Shown here one piece after another: positions 26,546 to 33,858 of a stretch of DNA of 49,681 nt; position 1 is the stretch's first letter; the number at the start of each line of letters is the position of its first letter. The position numbers were made by a program, and so were the translations under genes. The stretch is taken from contig JABJEX010000001.1 of NCBI GenBank assembly GCA_018663035.1, forward strand, positions 1 through 49,681, in the 5' to 3' direction. Source of the stretch: Porticoccaceae bacterium. Lineage in GTDB: Bacteria > Pseudomonadota > Gammaproteobacteria > Pseudomonadales > Porticoccaceae. The notes under the pieces were generated by a model that made no database searches, had not been told where the DNA came from, and worked only from the letters and a program-made list of their open reading frames with translations.

Positions 26546-26935
26546 TATTGGACCCCCTCATTAGGGTCCATAGTAACTGATAATATTGGGCTACGAATAT
26601 CTTTCTAGGGTTCCAAGCCTGAGAGATACAAGATGCATTGGGCGCTTGCCGAGCCAATAATGGTCTGTCTAGTTGCTAGTACAGCCTCGACAATGCACTC
26701 AGCTCCGAAGCCTGAGTAAAAATATATTGTCGGCTACCTAGCTTGCTCTGCTTGACCGAGTTTCGTACGCGGTTTTTCTCGGTGCTTGCGACGGGCAGTT
26801 TTTGAACCGCTGGTCATAACAAAACTTGAATAGTACCGAGCCAATAAATACAGTAGCGTTCATAAAAATTCTAAAAAAACATCGCTCAGCGATCCATTTA
26901 AAATCAGCCTGAGCCCCACCACAAAGGTACAAAGT
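26546..26935. other. Divergent intergenic region ahead of MBL and thiolase genes
   Basis: This 390-bp stretch shows no convincing gene. It holds a hairpin next to the MBL start and two copies of CCGAGCCAATAA (26649-26660 and 26836-26847). The second is about 90 bases from the thiolase ATG and could be an operator. No strong sigma-70 pair was found. Confidence 0.45.
26549..26570 (-). promoter_or_regulatory. Hairpin enclosing the Shine-Dalgarno of the MBL gene
   Basis: TGGACCC and GGGTCCA form a 7-bp stem with an 8-base loop. On the minus strand the purine-rich GAGGGGG, the only good ribosome-binding site for the ATG at 26545, lies partly in the loop and partly in the 3' arm, so folding could mask it. 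Confidence 0.4.
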
Positions 26936-28171
26936 ATGACCGAAGCATGGATTATTGATGCCTGCCGCACCCCTCGCGGGATTGGCAAGCCGGGCCGTGG
27001 CGCACTCACCGAAATTCATCCTCAGCGTCTCGGTGCTACTGTGCTCAGGGCATTAGCCGAGCGCAACAACCTCAAGACGGAGGACGTTGCAGATATTATC
27101 TGGGGCTGCAATGCTCAGCGTGGTCAGAACAGCAATGATATGGGTCGAATGTCTGCTCTGGATGCTGGCTATGACGTCACCTCGAGTGGAGTTACTCTGG
27201 ATCGTTTCTGCGGCTCTGGTATTACCTCGGTCAATATGGCTGCGGCATCCATTATGTCGGGAATGGAAGATCTGGTGATTGCCGGTGGCTGTGAAATGAT
27301 GTCCAGTTACGGCAGGCACGGCAACGATGCCATGCCCTTTGTAGACTCTGGCAATATGCACCTACGGGAAATGTATGGCCAGTCTCATCAGGGGCTCTGT
27401 GCTGATACCATTGCTACTATTGAGGGGATCTCCCGTGAAGACCTCGACCGATTGGCCGAGACTAGCCAGCGCCGAGCTGCCCATGCCATCGAGAACGGCT
27501 ACTTTGATAAAAGTCTGGTGCCTGTGTATAAGGATGACGGTACTTTAGCGCTGGACAGAGATGAGTTTCCACGCCCTGGCACTACGATGGAAACCCTTGC
27601 TGAATTAAAGCCTTCTTTTGCAACATTAAGCCATATGCCGCTAGATGAAGAGGGTACCACCTACGCCAAGTTAATGGCCCAGAAATACCCCGATGTAAAG
27701 GTTGAACATGTTCATCACGCTGGCAATTCTTCTGGCGTTGTAGATGGTGCGGCAGCACTGCTTTTAGCCTCGCCTGACTATGCAAAAAAGCAGGGATGGA
27801 AACCCAGAGCCAAGGTTGTGGCCTATGGCAACATGGGAGACTGCCCGGCGCTGATGCTCAACGCGCCAGTACCCTCAGCTAAGCGCGTGCTCGAAAGAGC
27901 GGGTCTGCAAAAAGAAGATATTGATCTATGGGAGATCAACGAGGCCTTTGCGGTGGTTGCAGAGAAGTTTATTCGTGACCTAGATCTGGATCGTGAAAAG
28001 GTTAATGTCAATGGCGGCTCAATGGCTTTGGGCCACCCCATTGGAGCCACCGGCTCTGTATTGATTGGCACCATGATCGATGAGCTGGAGCGTCGCGGTT
28101 TAAAGCGTGGCCTAGTGACCATGTGTGCCGGTGGCGGTATGGCGCCAGCCATTATTGTCGAGCGCATGTAG
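26936..28171 (+). CDS. Acetyl-CoA acetyltransferase / thiolase
   Basis: The 411-residue protein is a complete thiolase. C92 in LDRFCGSGITSVN is the acyl-accepting nucleophile, NEAFAVVAEKF carries the oxyanion-hole Asn, GHPIGATG contains the catalytic His, and VTMCAGGGMAP supplies the second catalytic Cys. It should catalyse acyl-CoA cleavage or acetyl transfer in fatty or aromatic acid breakdown. AAAGG precedes the ATG. It is 12 bp ahead of the PF10118 gene and followed by an acyl-CoA dehydrogenase gene, so the three probably form an acyl-CoA metabolism operon. Confidence 0.9.
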   Translation: MTEAWIIDACRTPRGIGKPGRGALTEIHPQRLGATVLRALAERNNLKTEDVADIIWGCNAQRGQNSNDMGRMSALDAGYDVTSSGVTLDRFCGSGITSVNMAAASIMSGMEDLVIAGGCEMMSSYGRHGNDAMPFVDSGNMHLREMYGQSHQGLCADTIATIEGISREDLDRLAETSQRRAAHAIENGYFDKSLVPVYKDDGTLALDRDEFPRPGTTMETLAELKPSFATLSHMPLDEEGTTYAKLMAQKYPDVKVEHVHHAGNSSGVVDGAAALLLASPDYAKKQGWKPRAKVVAYGNMGDCPALMLNAPVPSAKRVLERAGLQKEDIDLWEINEAFAVVAEKFIRDLDLDREKVNVNGGSMALGHPIGATGSVLIGTMIDELERRGLKRGLVTMCAGGGMAPAIIVERM

Positions 28172-28183
28172 AGGTTATTTCTA

Positions 28184-29017
28184 ATGAATCAGCCGCAGTC
28201 TTTTACGCCAACCAATGTGCCGATCAAAAAGCGCAATCCTGAGCTGGATATTGCTGAGGCTCTCAAGGGCGAATGGATGGACAACCATGTCTTTGCGACA
28301 GCTTGGTTTAACGCTATGTCGATCACATTCCCATTGGGCGAACAGTTTTTTATAAACTCTGTGCGCCACTATAGAGACCGTATCAGCGACCCCAAGCTGC
28401 AGGAGGAAATGCGTCAGTTCTACAGCCAGGAGGCAGTGCACCTGCGCGAACATCAGCGTTACAACGAAATGCTCTGTGCTCAGCGTGGCTATGATTTAGA
28501 AGCTTTGGAGGGCCCCCTGCGCCGGCGCATGAGTTGGGTAAAAAAGAACGTTCCAGCCCGCGAGCAGCTGGCAGGAACGGCGGCAGTTGAGCATCTGACC
28601 GCAGTGCTAGCGGAAAAGGCTCTTGGAGAAGACAACCTGTTTGCCAAAGCCCATCCAGCGATGGCAAAGCTTTGGAAGTGGCATGCTGTCGAGGAGATGG
28701 AGCATAAATCAGTCGCCTTTGATGTATACCGAGCTATTGGCGGTACCGAGAAAATGCGCCGCGCTGCCATGCGCCGCAGTACCTTTTTCCTGACCTGGGA
28801 TATTCTTCATGGGGTTCGCCATATGCTGCGCCGCGATGGCAAACTATGGAGTCTAAAGGTCTGGGCCTCTGGCCTGGTGTTTCTGTTTGGTAAGCAGGGG
28901 ATGCTGCGTGGCACCTGGCGGCCTTACAAAGATTTCTTCCGTGAGGATTTTCATCCCTGGCAGCAGAATACCCATCAGTTAATTGAAGACTGGGAAGCAC
29001 AGCAGCTGTCAAATTAA
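28184..29017 (+). CDS. PF10118 'metal-dependent hydrolase' family protein, second copy
   Basis: The 277-residue protein is a paralogue of the one encoded at 112-963. It has the same FNAMSITFPLGEQFF opening, SQEAVHLREHQRYN core and EEMEHKSVAFDVY signature. Candidate metal ligands are E53, E83-x-x-H86 with H90, E136-H137 and E171-x-x-H174. That pattern would suit a diiron four-helix bundle (inference; the family name says hydrolase). Its position between a thiolase and an acyl-CoA dehydrogenase suggests a step in acyl-chain or hydrophobic-substrate oxidation. The 12-bp gap from the thiolase indicates co-transcription. Confidence 0.83.
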   Translation: MNQPQSFTPTNVPIKKRNPELDIAEALKGEWMDNHVFATAWFNAMSITFPLGEQFFINSVRHYRDRISDPKLQEEMRQFYSQEAVHLREHQRYNEMLCAQRGYDLEALEGPLRRRMSWVKKNVPAREQLAGTAAVEHLTAVLAEKALGEDNLFAKAHPAMAKLWKWHAVEEMEHKSVAFDVYRAIGGTEKMRRAAMRRSTFFLTWDILHGVRHMLRRDGKLWSLKVWASGLVFLFGKQGMLRGTWRPYKDFFREDFHPWQQNTHQLIEDWEAQQLSN

Positions 29018-29101
29018 GCTCGCTGTCAGGTCGATGGCGTTGCGCCGGCTGCAAGCTAACCTGGTCAACCCTGTTTATTTAATTTATAAGAGAGAAAAAT
29101 C

Positions 29102-30901
29102 ATGTCAATGATCGTCAATCGTCGCGATTTGGACTTTATGTTTTACGAGGCTTTAGGGCTCGAGCAGGTGTTGCAGTCGGAGCGCTACTCTGACTACGAC
29201 CGCGAATCATTGGATGCAATGTTTGATCTCTGCCAGTCAATCGCCGAAGAAGAATTTTTACCCTGTGCCGGCAAGCTAGATGCCAACGAGCCGCAGTTTA
29301 TCGATGGTGCAGTTGAAACCATTCCTGAAGTAAAACAGGCGATCAGTGCATTTAAAGAGGCAGGCCTCTGCGCCTCTGGCTACGACGCTGACATTGGTGG
29401 TATGCAGCTACCCTGGATGGTCGATCAGGCGTTAAATGGCATGTTTGTCTGCGCCAACAACCCCATACATATCTACCTGTTTTTAACTCAGGGCGTAGCT
29501 AATATGCTCAATGCCTGTGGTTCAGATGAGCTAAAAGATAAGTATCTGGCTCCGTTGGTTGCCGGTGACTGGTTTGGCACCATGTGTCTGTCCGAGCCTC
29601 AGGCTGGCTCATCGCTTGCCGACATAACCACCAAAGCAGAGCCTTTAGCGGACGGCAGCTACAAACTGACTGGCACCAAAATGTGGATATCCGGTGGCGA
29701 GCAGGATTTAAGCGACAATATTATCCATATGGTACTGGCCAAGGTCCCGGGTGGCCCAGCAGGCGTGAGAGGTATCTCATTGTTTCTGGTGCCCAAGATC
29801 AGAGTCAATGCCGACGGCACTCTGGGCGAGCGCAACAATGTCGCTCTGGCTGGACTCAATCACAAGATGGGCTGTCGAGGTGCCACTAACACATTGCTCA
29901 ATTTTGGCGAGGGTGGAGACTCAATCGGCTACCTAGTTGGCAATGAAAACGAAGGTCTTGCCAATATGTTCCACATGATGAACGAGGCGCGTATTTCAGT
30001 GGGAATGTCGGCAGTGATGACAGCATTAGGCGGTTATCTCTATAGTTTGGACTATGCCCGCAACCGCCCTCAGGGCCGTGATCTAGCCAATAAAGATCCC
30101 CAGTTGCAGCAGGTAATGATCAGTGAGCATGCCGATATAAAACGTATGTTGATGACCCAAAAGGCCTTTGTTGAAGGCGCACAGATGTTGATGTACTACA
30201 GCTCGCAAATTATCGATCAGCAAAAACTCTCAGATGATACCCAGCAAAATAAACGCATGGGCCTACTGCTGGATTTGCTGACACCTATCTGTAAGTCCTG
30301 GCCCTCCGAATACTGCCTCGAAGCCAACAAACTCGCCATTCAGGTTTTGGGTGGGTATGGCTATACCCGCGAGTATCCTGTGGAACGGCTTTATCGCGAC
30401 AATCGACTCAACCATATTCATGAGGGTACCTGGGGTATTCAGGGCCTGGATATTCTTGGGCGCAAGGTGCAGATGCACGACGGCGCTGCAGTAGCAATAC
30501 TGCGCGAAGAAATTCAAAACACCATCGATGCTGCGGCCAGTCATAAGGCACTGACAGGACAGTGGACTAAGCTGGAAGCTGCACTGAGCCAGATGGAAGA
30601 GACAGTGAAAATTGTTGCTGCCTGTGAAGACAAGGCGCTGGCTTTGGCTAATGCAACTATCTTCTTGGATGCGGCTGGCCATATAGTTATCGCCTGGATG
30701 TGGCTTAAACAAGCCATTGCAGCGTCCGACGGTTTGGCTAATGGCAGTGCAGCGGATGCTGCCTTCTATCAGGGTAAGCTGGCGGCCACCCAATTCTTTT
30801 TCCGCTACGAGCTCCCAAAGGCCTGTGCAGGCCTTGCGCTGGTCTCTGAATTGGACAGTACCTGCTACGACCTAACTGCAGAGCAGTTCCTCGGCGCCTA
30901 G
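29102..30901 (+). CDS. Acyl-CoA dehydrogenase with AcdC C-terminal domain (DmdC-like architecture)
   Basis: The 599-residue flavoenzyme has an N-terminal extension (NRRDLDFMFYEALGLEQVL), a middle domain with TMCLSEPQAGSSLADITTKAE and GTKMWISGGEQ for FAD/substrate contacts, and a helical domain. E441 in NHIHEGTWGIQ is the candidate catalytic base. The extra C-terminal ~120 residues match the AcdC domain (PF12806) typical of the ~600-residue group. That group includes DmdC, the methylmercaptopropionyl-CoA dehydrogenase of DMSP breakdown, but also other long acyl-CoA dehydrogenases, so substrate is open. It follows the thiolase and PF10118 genes on the same strand after 84 bp. A hairpin without a T-run lies downstream. 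Confidence 0.85.
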   Translation: MSMIVNRRDLDFMFYEALGLEQVLQSERYSDYDRESLDAMFDLCQSIAEEEFLPCAGKLDANEPQFIDGAVETIPEVKQAISAFKEAGLCASGYDADIGGMQLPWMVDQALNGMFVCANNPIHIYLFLTQGVANMLNACGSDELKDKYLAPLVAGDWFGTMCLSEPQAGSSLADITTKAEPLADGSYKLTGTKMWISGGEQDLSDNIIHMVLAKVPGGPAGVRGISLFLVPKIRVNADGTLGERNNVALAGLNHKMGCRGATNTLLNFGEGGDSIGYLVGNENEGLANMFHMMNEARISVGMSAVMTALGGYLYSLDYARNRPQGRDLANKDPQLQQVMISEHADIKRMLMTQKAFVEGAQMLMYYSSQIIDQQKLSDDTQQNKRMGLLLDLLTPICKSWPSEYCLEANKLAIQVLGGYGYTREYPVERLYRDNRLNHIHEGTWGIQGLDILGRKVQMHDGAAVAILREEIQNTIDAAASHKALTGQWTKLEAALSQMEETVKIVAACEDKALALANATIFLDAAGHIVIAWMWLKQAIAASDGLANGSAADAAFYQGKLAATQFFFRYELPKACAGLALVSELDSTCYDLTAEQFLGA

Positions 30902-30927
30902 GCACCGCGCACCGGCAGCATAGCCTG

Positions 30928-30959
30928 AGCCACAGAGGGGACTTTCCTTCTCTGTGGCT
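30928..30959 (+). terminator. Hairpin without U-tract after the acyl-CoA dehydrogenase gene
   Basis: AGCCACAGAG (30928-30937) pairs perfectly with CTCTGTGGCT (30950-30959) around a 12-base loop. The absence of a T-run makes it a weak terminator or a 3'-end stabiliser. Confidence 0.4.
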
Positions 30960-31013
30960 ACCGGTACAATCTGTCTCAAGGTTATCATCGATTAAAATAA
31001 CAGGGTTAAACCT

Positions 31014-32930
31014 ATGTCTAAGTTACTGCAGCACGCCAAGCTTATTAGCGGTTTTTTCGTCTGTGCAGTTTTGATCTCTTGCTCGGAGCCTCAGAACTCG
31101 TCTCAGGCGGAAGGTTCGGCCAACGGCGCGGCACAACAAATAGTGGACGAAAAATATATCTGGGATCTGACTGATCTGTATCCAGATAACCAGGCCTGGG
31201 ACAGAGCTCGCCTGGACGCTGCGAAAAAGGCTCAGGTGCTGGCCGCGTTAAAAGGAACTCTGGGTGATAGCTCTGCATCATTTCTCTATGCTGCCGATAC
31301 TATCTCAGAAGTCTATAAAGAAGTGGTGCGTGTTTACATCTATGCCAGCCTGCTTGCTGATGAAGACACAGGCAATGCAGATAACGCCGAACGCCGTCAA
31401 CTGGCAGTGAATCTCTACAGTGATATTGGCGCTTCAGTAAGCTGGTATAGCCCTGAGCTACTGAGTCTGGGTGAGGCAAAAATTCGCGAGTTTATCGCCG
31501 CCGAACCAGAGTTTGAGAAGCATGTTTTTGGTATTGAGAATTCGTTGCGTCAGGCGCCTCATACGCTGGGTGAAGAGGTTGAGACTGTCTTGGCCAAGTC
31601 GAGCAAGTTCCTGGGCACCTCTGGGACGGTATACTCGGTGCTGGCCAATGCGAACCTGCCCTGGCCAGAGGTGACTCTATCTAGTGGTGAAGTATTGCGC
31701 CTGAGTCAGTCCGGTTATTCTGTGGGTCGCCAAGCATCGGTGCGGGAAGACCGCAAAGCAGTCTTCAATGCGTTTTGGGGCGTTTGGAAAGATTTTGAAG
31801 CCACTCTTGGTGCTCTGATGAACAGCCATGTGCAGGGGTTGGTATTCCGCACCCAGGTTCGCAACTATGAGAGCTCTCTGGGTCGCGCACTGTACGACGA
31901 TAATATGCCAGAGGCTGTTTACCAAACTCTGGTAGCCGAGGTTAATACTGCACTGCCAACATTGCACCGCTACTTTAAGCTGCGCAAACGCATGCTGAAT
32001 ATCAAAGATGATATGCGCTACTACGATATATATCCGCCGCTAGTCGATTTAGATAAAACCTTCTCCATTGAAGATTCGATAGCCTTGACACGCCGCGCAC
32101 TGGCGCCTCTGGGCGACGAGTATATGGCGGGTTATGACGCTGGTGTTGAGGGTCGCTGGATGCATGTCTATCCATCAGAGGGCAAGCGCTCTGGGGCCTA
32201 TATGTCCGGTGGGGCCTATGATGTGCATCCCTATGTGTTGCTCAACCACAACGATGACTACGACAGTGCCTCGACCTTTGCTCATGAGTATGGTCATGCA
32301 GTGCACTCGGTGTTGGCTAACAAAACCCAGACTTGGGAAAATGCCGGCTACTCTACTTTTATTGCCGAAACTGCATCCATTATGAATGAGATGTTGTTGC
32401 AAGATATGGTGGTTTCCGAAGCCCAGACGGACCAAGAAAAATTATTTTATCTGGGCAGTGGCCTAGAATCACTGCGCGGTACATTCTTCCGACAGACCAT
32501 GTTTGCAGAGTTTGAGTTAAAGATGAACGAAGAGGTCGAGGCCGGCAACGTATTGACTGGCGCCAAGCTCAGTAAGATCTATCTTGAACTGTTAAAGCGT
32601 TATCATGGGCATGATCTAGGTGTGGTGACTATTGACGATCTGTACGCTATGGAATGGGCTTTCATTCCACATTTTTACCGCGACTTCTATGTTTTTCAAT
32701 ATGCGACATCGATTACTGCAGCAGCGGGACTGGCGGAACGGATTTCCAGTCAGGACGTTCAGGCTCAGCAAGACTTTATTGAATTGCTGAAAGCCGGTGG
32801 CTCGGATTACCCCTATCAACTGATGAAAAATGCGGGGATTGATATGGCAACGCCGGCACCCTATCGCGCTCTGGTGACGCGGATGAACACCATTATGGAT
32901 GAGATGGAAGCTATTTTAGACCGCCAATAA
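31014..32930 (+). CDS. pepF: M3 family oligoendopeptidase F-like lipoprotein
   Basis: The 638-residue zinc peptidase has the PepF/M3B layout. An N-terminal helical region (YIWDLTDLYPDNQAWDRA) is followed by the catalytic H424-E425-Y426-G427-H428 in TFAHEYGHAVHS, with E452 in FIAETASIMNEML as third zinc ligand. The C-terminus includes GHDLGVVTIDDLYAMEWAFIPHFY, a conserved substrate-channel region. Unlike the cytosolic PepF of model organisms it carries a signal peptide with lipobox LISC and a disordered Ser/Gln/Ala linker. It should therefore degrade oligopeptides in the periplasm or at the envelope. It is preceded by a hairpin and is followed 27 bp later by a methyltransferase gene. Confidence 0.88.
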   Translation: MSKLLQHAKLISGFFVCAVLISCSEPQNSSQAEGSANGAAQQIVDEKYIWDLTDLYPDNQAWDRARLDAAKKAQVLAALKGTLGDSSASFLYAADTISEVYKEVVRVYIYASLLADEDTGNADNAERRQLAVNLYSDIGASVSWYSPELLSLGEAKIREFIAAEPEFEKHVFGIENSLRQAPHTLGEEVETVLAKSSKFLGTSGTVYSVLANANLPWPEVTLSSGEVLRLSQSGYSVGRQASVREDRKAVFNAFWGVWKDFEATLGALMNSHVQGLVFRTQVRNYESSLGRALYDDNMPEAVYQTLVAEVNTALPTLHRYFKLRKRMLNIKDDMRYYDIYPPLVDLDKTFSIEDSIALTRRALAPLGDEYMAGYDAGVEGRWMHVYPSEGKRSGAYMSGGAYDVHPYVLLNHNDDYDSASTFAHEYGHAVHSVLANKTQTWENAGYSTFIAETASIMNEMLLQDMVVSEAQTDQEKLFYLGSGLESLRGTFFRQTMFAEFELKMNEEVEAGNVLTGAKLSKIYLELLKRYHGHDLGVVTIDDLYAMEWAFIPHFYRDFYVFQYATSITAAAGLAERISSQDVQAQQDFIELLKAGGSDYPYQLMKNAGIDMATPAPYRALVTRMNTIMDEMEAILDRQ

Positions 32931-32957
32931 AAATCAAAGAAATGATGGGTGTCGAAC

Positions 32958-33578
32958 ATGGGTTTATACGATAAATATATATTGCCGCATTTTTTAAACT
33001 GCGCCTGCGGCTCTAAACCAATCAATTATCAGCGTCAAAAAGTGGTTCCTCTGGCTGAGGGCGTGGTGTTAGAGATTGGCATCGGCTCTGGCCTCAACCT
33101 TCCTTTTTACCAGAGCGCCAATATTGAAAAGCTCTATGGCCTCGACCCCTCGTCTGAGTTAAATGAGCTGGCCAAAAAAGTTGCGCTCAAGCACCAGATG
33201 CCGGTCGAATTTATCCTTGCTGGCGCAGAGAATATCCCGCTGCCTGATGATCACGTGGATACGGTGATGTTGACCTACACCCTCTGCACAATTCCAGATG
33301 TACCTGCAGCAAACCGCGAAATTCGTCGGGTGCTCAAGCCGGGGGGGCGAATGATCTTTTGTGAGCATGGCGCAGCGCCAGATCAAAATGTGGCCAGGTG
33401 GCAGAATCGTATCAACCCCGTCTGGGGTAAAATCGCCGGTGGCTGCAACCTCAATAGGGATATTCCCGAGCTTATCACTCAAGCCGGGTTTAGCATCCAG
33501 TCTATGCAGGAAATGTATCTGCCGAGTACGCCTAAATTTGCCGGTTACAATTACTGGGGTACAGCGACGGCAGACTAG
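32958..33578 (+). CDS. Class I SAM-dependent methyltransferase
   Basis: The 206-residue protein has the Rossmann-type SAM-binding motif VVLEIGIGSGLNLPFY, an acidic YGLDPSSEL strand for ribose contact and the downstream VDTVMLTYTLCTIPD block, matching the Methyltransf_11 group. Its N-terminus GLYDKYILPHFLNCACG is typical for a small family in Proteobacteria of unknown substrate, possibly lipid- or quinone-related. The frame can also start at a GTG at 32949; I prefer the ATG at 32958 because homologues commonly begin there and GGG lies at 32947-32949. It is 27 bp after the peptidase gene, so probably read through from it. Confidence 0.8.
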   Translation: MGLYDKYILPHFLNCACGSKPINYQRQKVVPLAEGVVLEIGIGSGLNLPFYQSANIEKLYGLDPSSELNELAKKVALKHQMPVEFILAGAENIPLPDDHVDTVMLTYTLCTIPDVPAANREIRRVLKPGGRMIFCEHGAAPDQNVARWQNRINPVWGKIAGGCNLNRDIPELITQAGFSIQSMQEMYLPSTPKFAGYNYWGTATAD

Positions 33579-33590
33579 GCGGTTACCGCT

Positions 33591-33621
33591 TATAAAAAAG
33601 CCTAAAAACGCAGGTTTAGGC
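33591..33621 (-). terminator. Leftward-oriented terminator-like hairpin upstream of the TonB receptor
   Basis: GCCTAAA (33600-33606) and TTTAGGC (33615-33621) form a 7-bp stem with an 8-base loop. The A-run at 33594-33599 becomes a U-run only for leftward transcription, although no reverse-strand gene lies to the right of it. Confidence 0.45.
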
Positions 33622-33781
33622 CAGATGGCCGGGCTGGTTGCGCGCCGCTGATTTTGCAGATATGGCCTTAAATAGCGGCTTTATAAGCAAATTTTGCTGA
33701 TTTGGCCCCTGTTATCGCATATTTCTGTATTTGGTCTCAAATACTGTGTATTTCGCGGAGCCGACGAGGTAACTTATAAGC

Positions 33782-33811
33782 TTGGGCTTATCTATCTATA
33801 AATTTTATAAG
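33782..33811 (+). promoter_or_regulatory. Candidate promoter of the TonB-dependent receptor gene
   Basis: TTGGGC (33782-33787) and TATAAG (33806-33811) are 18 bases apart, in an AT-rich stretch about 50 bases ahead of the ATG. Only a moderate match. Confidence 0.35.
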
Positions 33812-33858
33812 AATGGGTCCGCAGTTTTACTATTTTTCTACTTAGGGGGTTTAGCAAC

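Noticed and set aside
26616-26913. Three copies of AGCCTGAG in the thiolase upstream region
   Set aside because: Only 8 bases, irregular spacing and no symmetric partner; likely chance.
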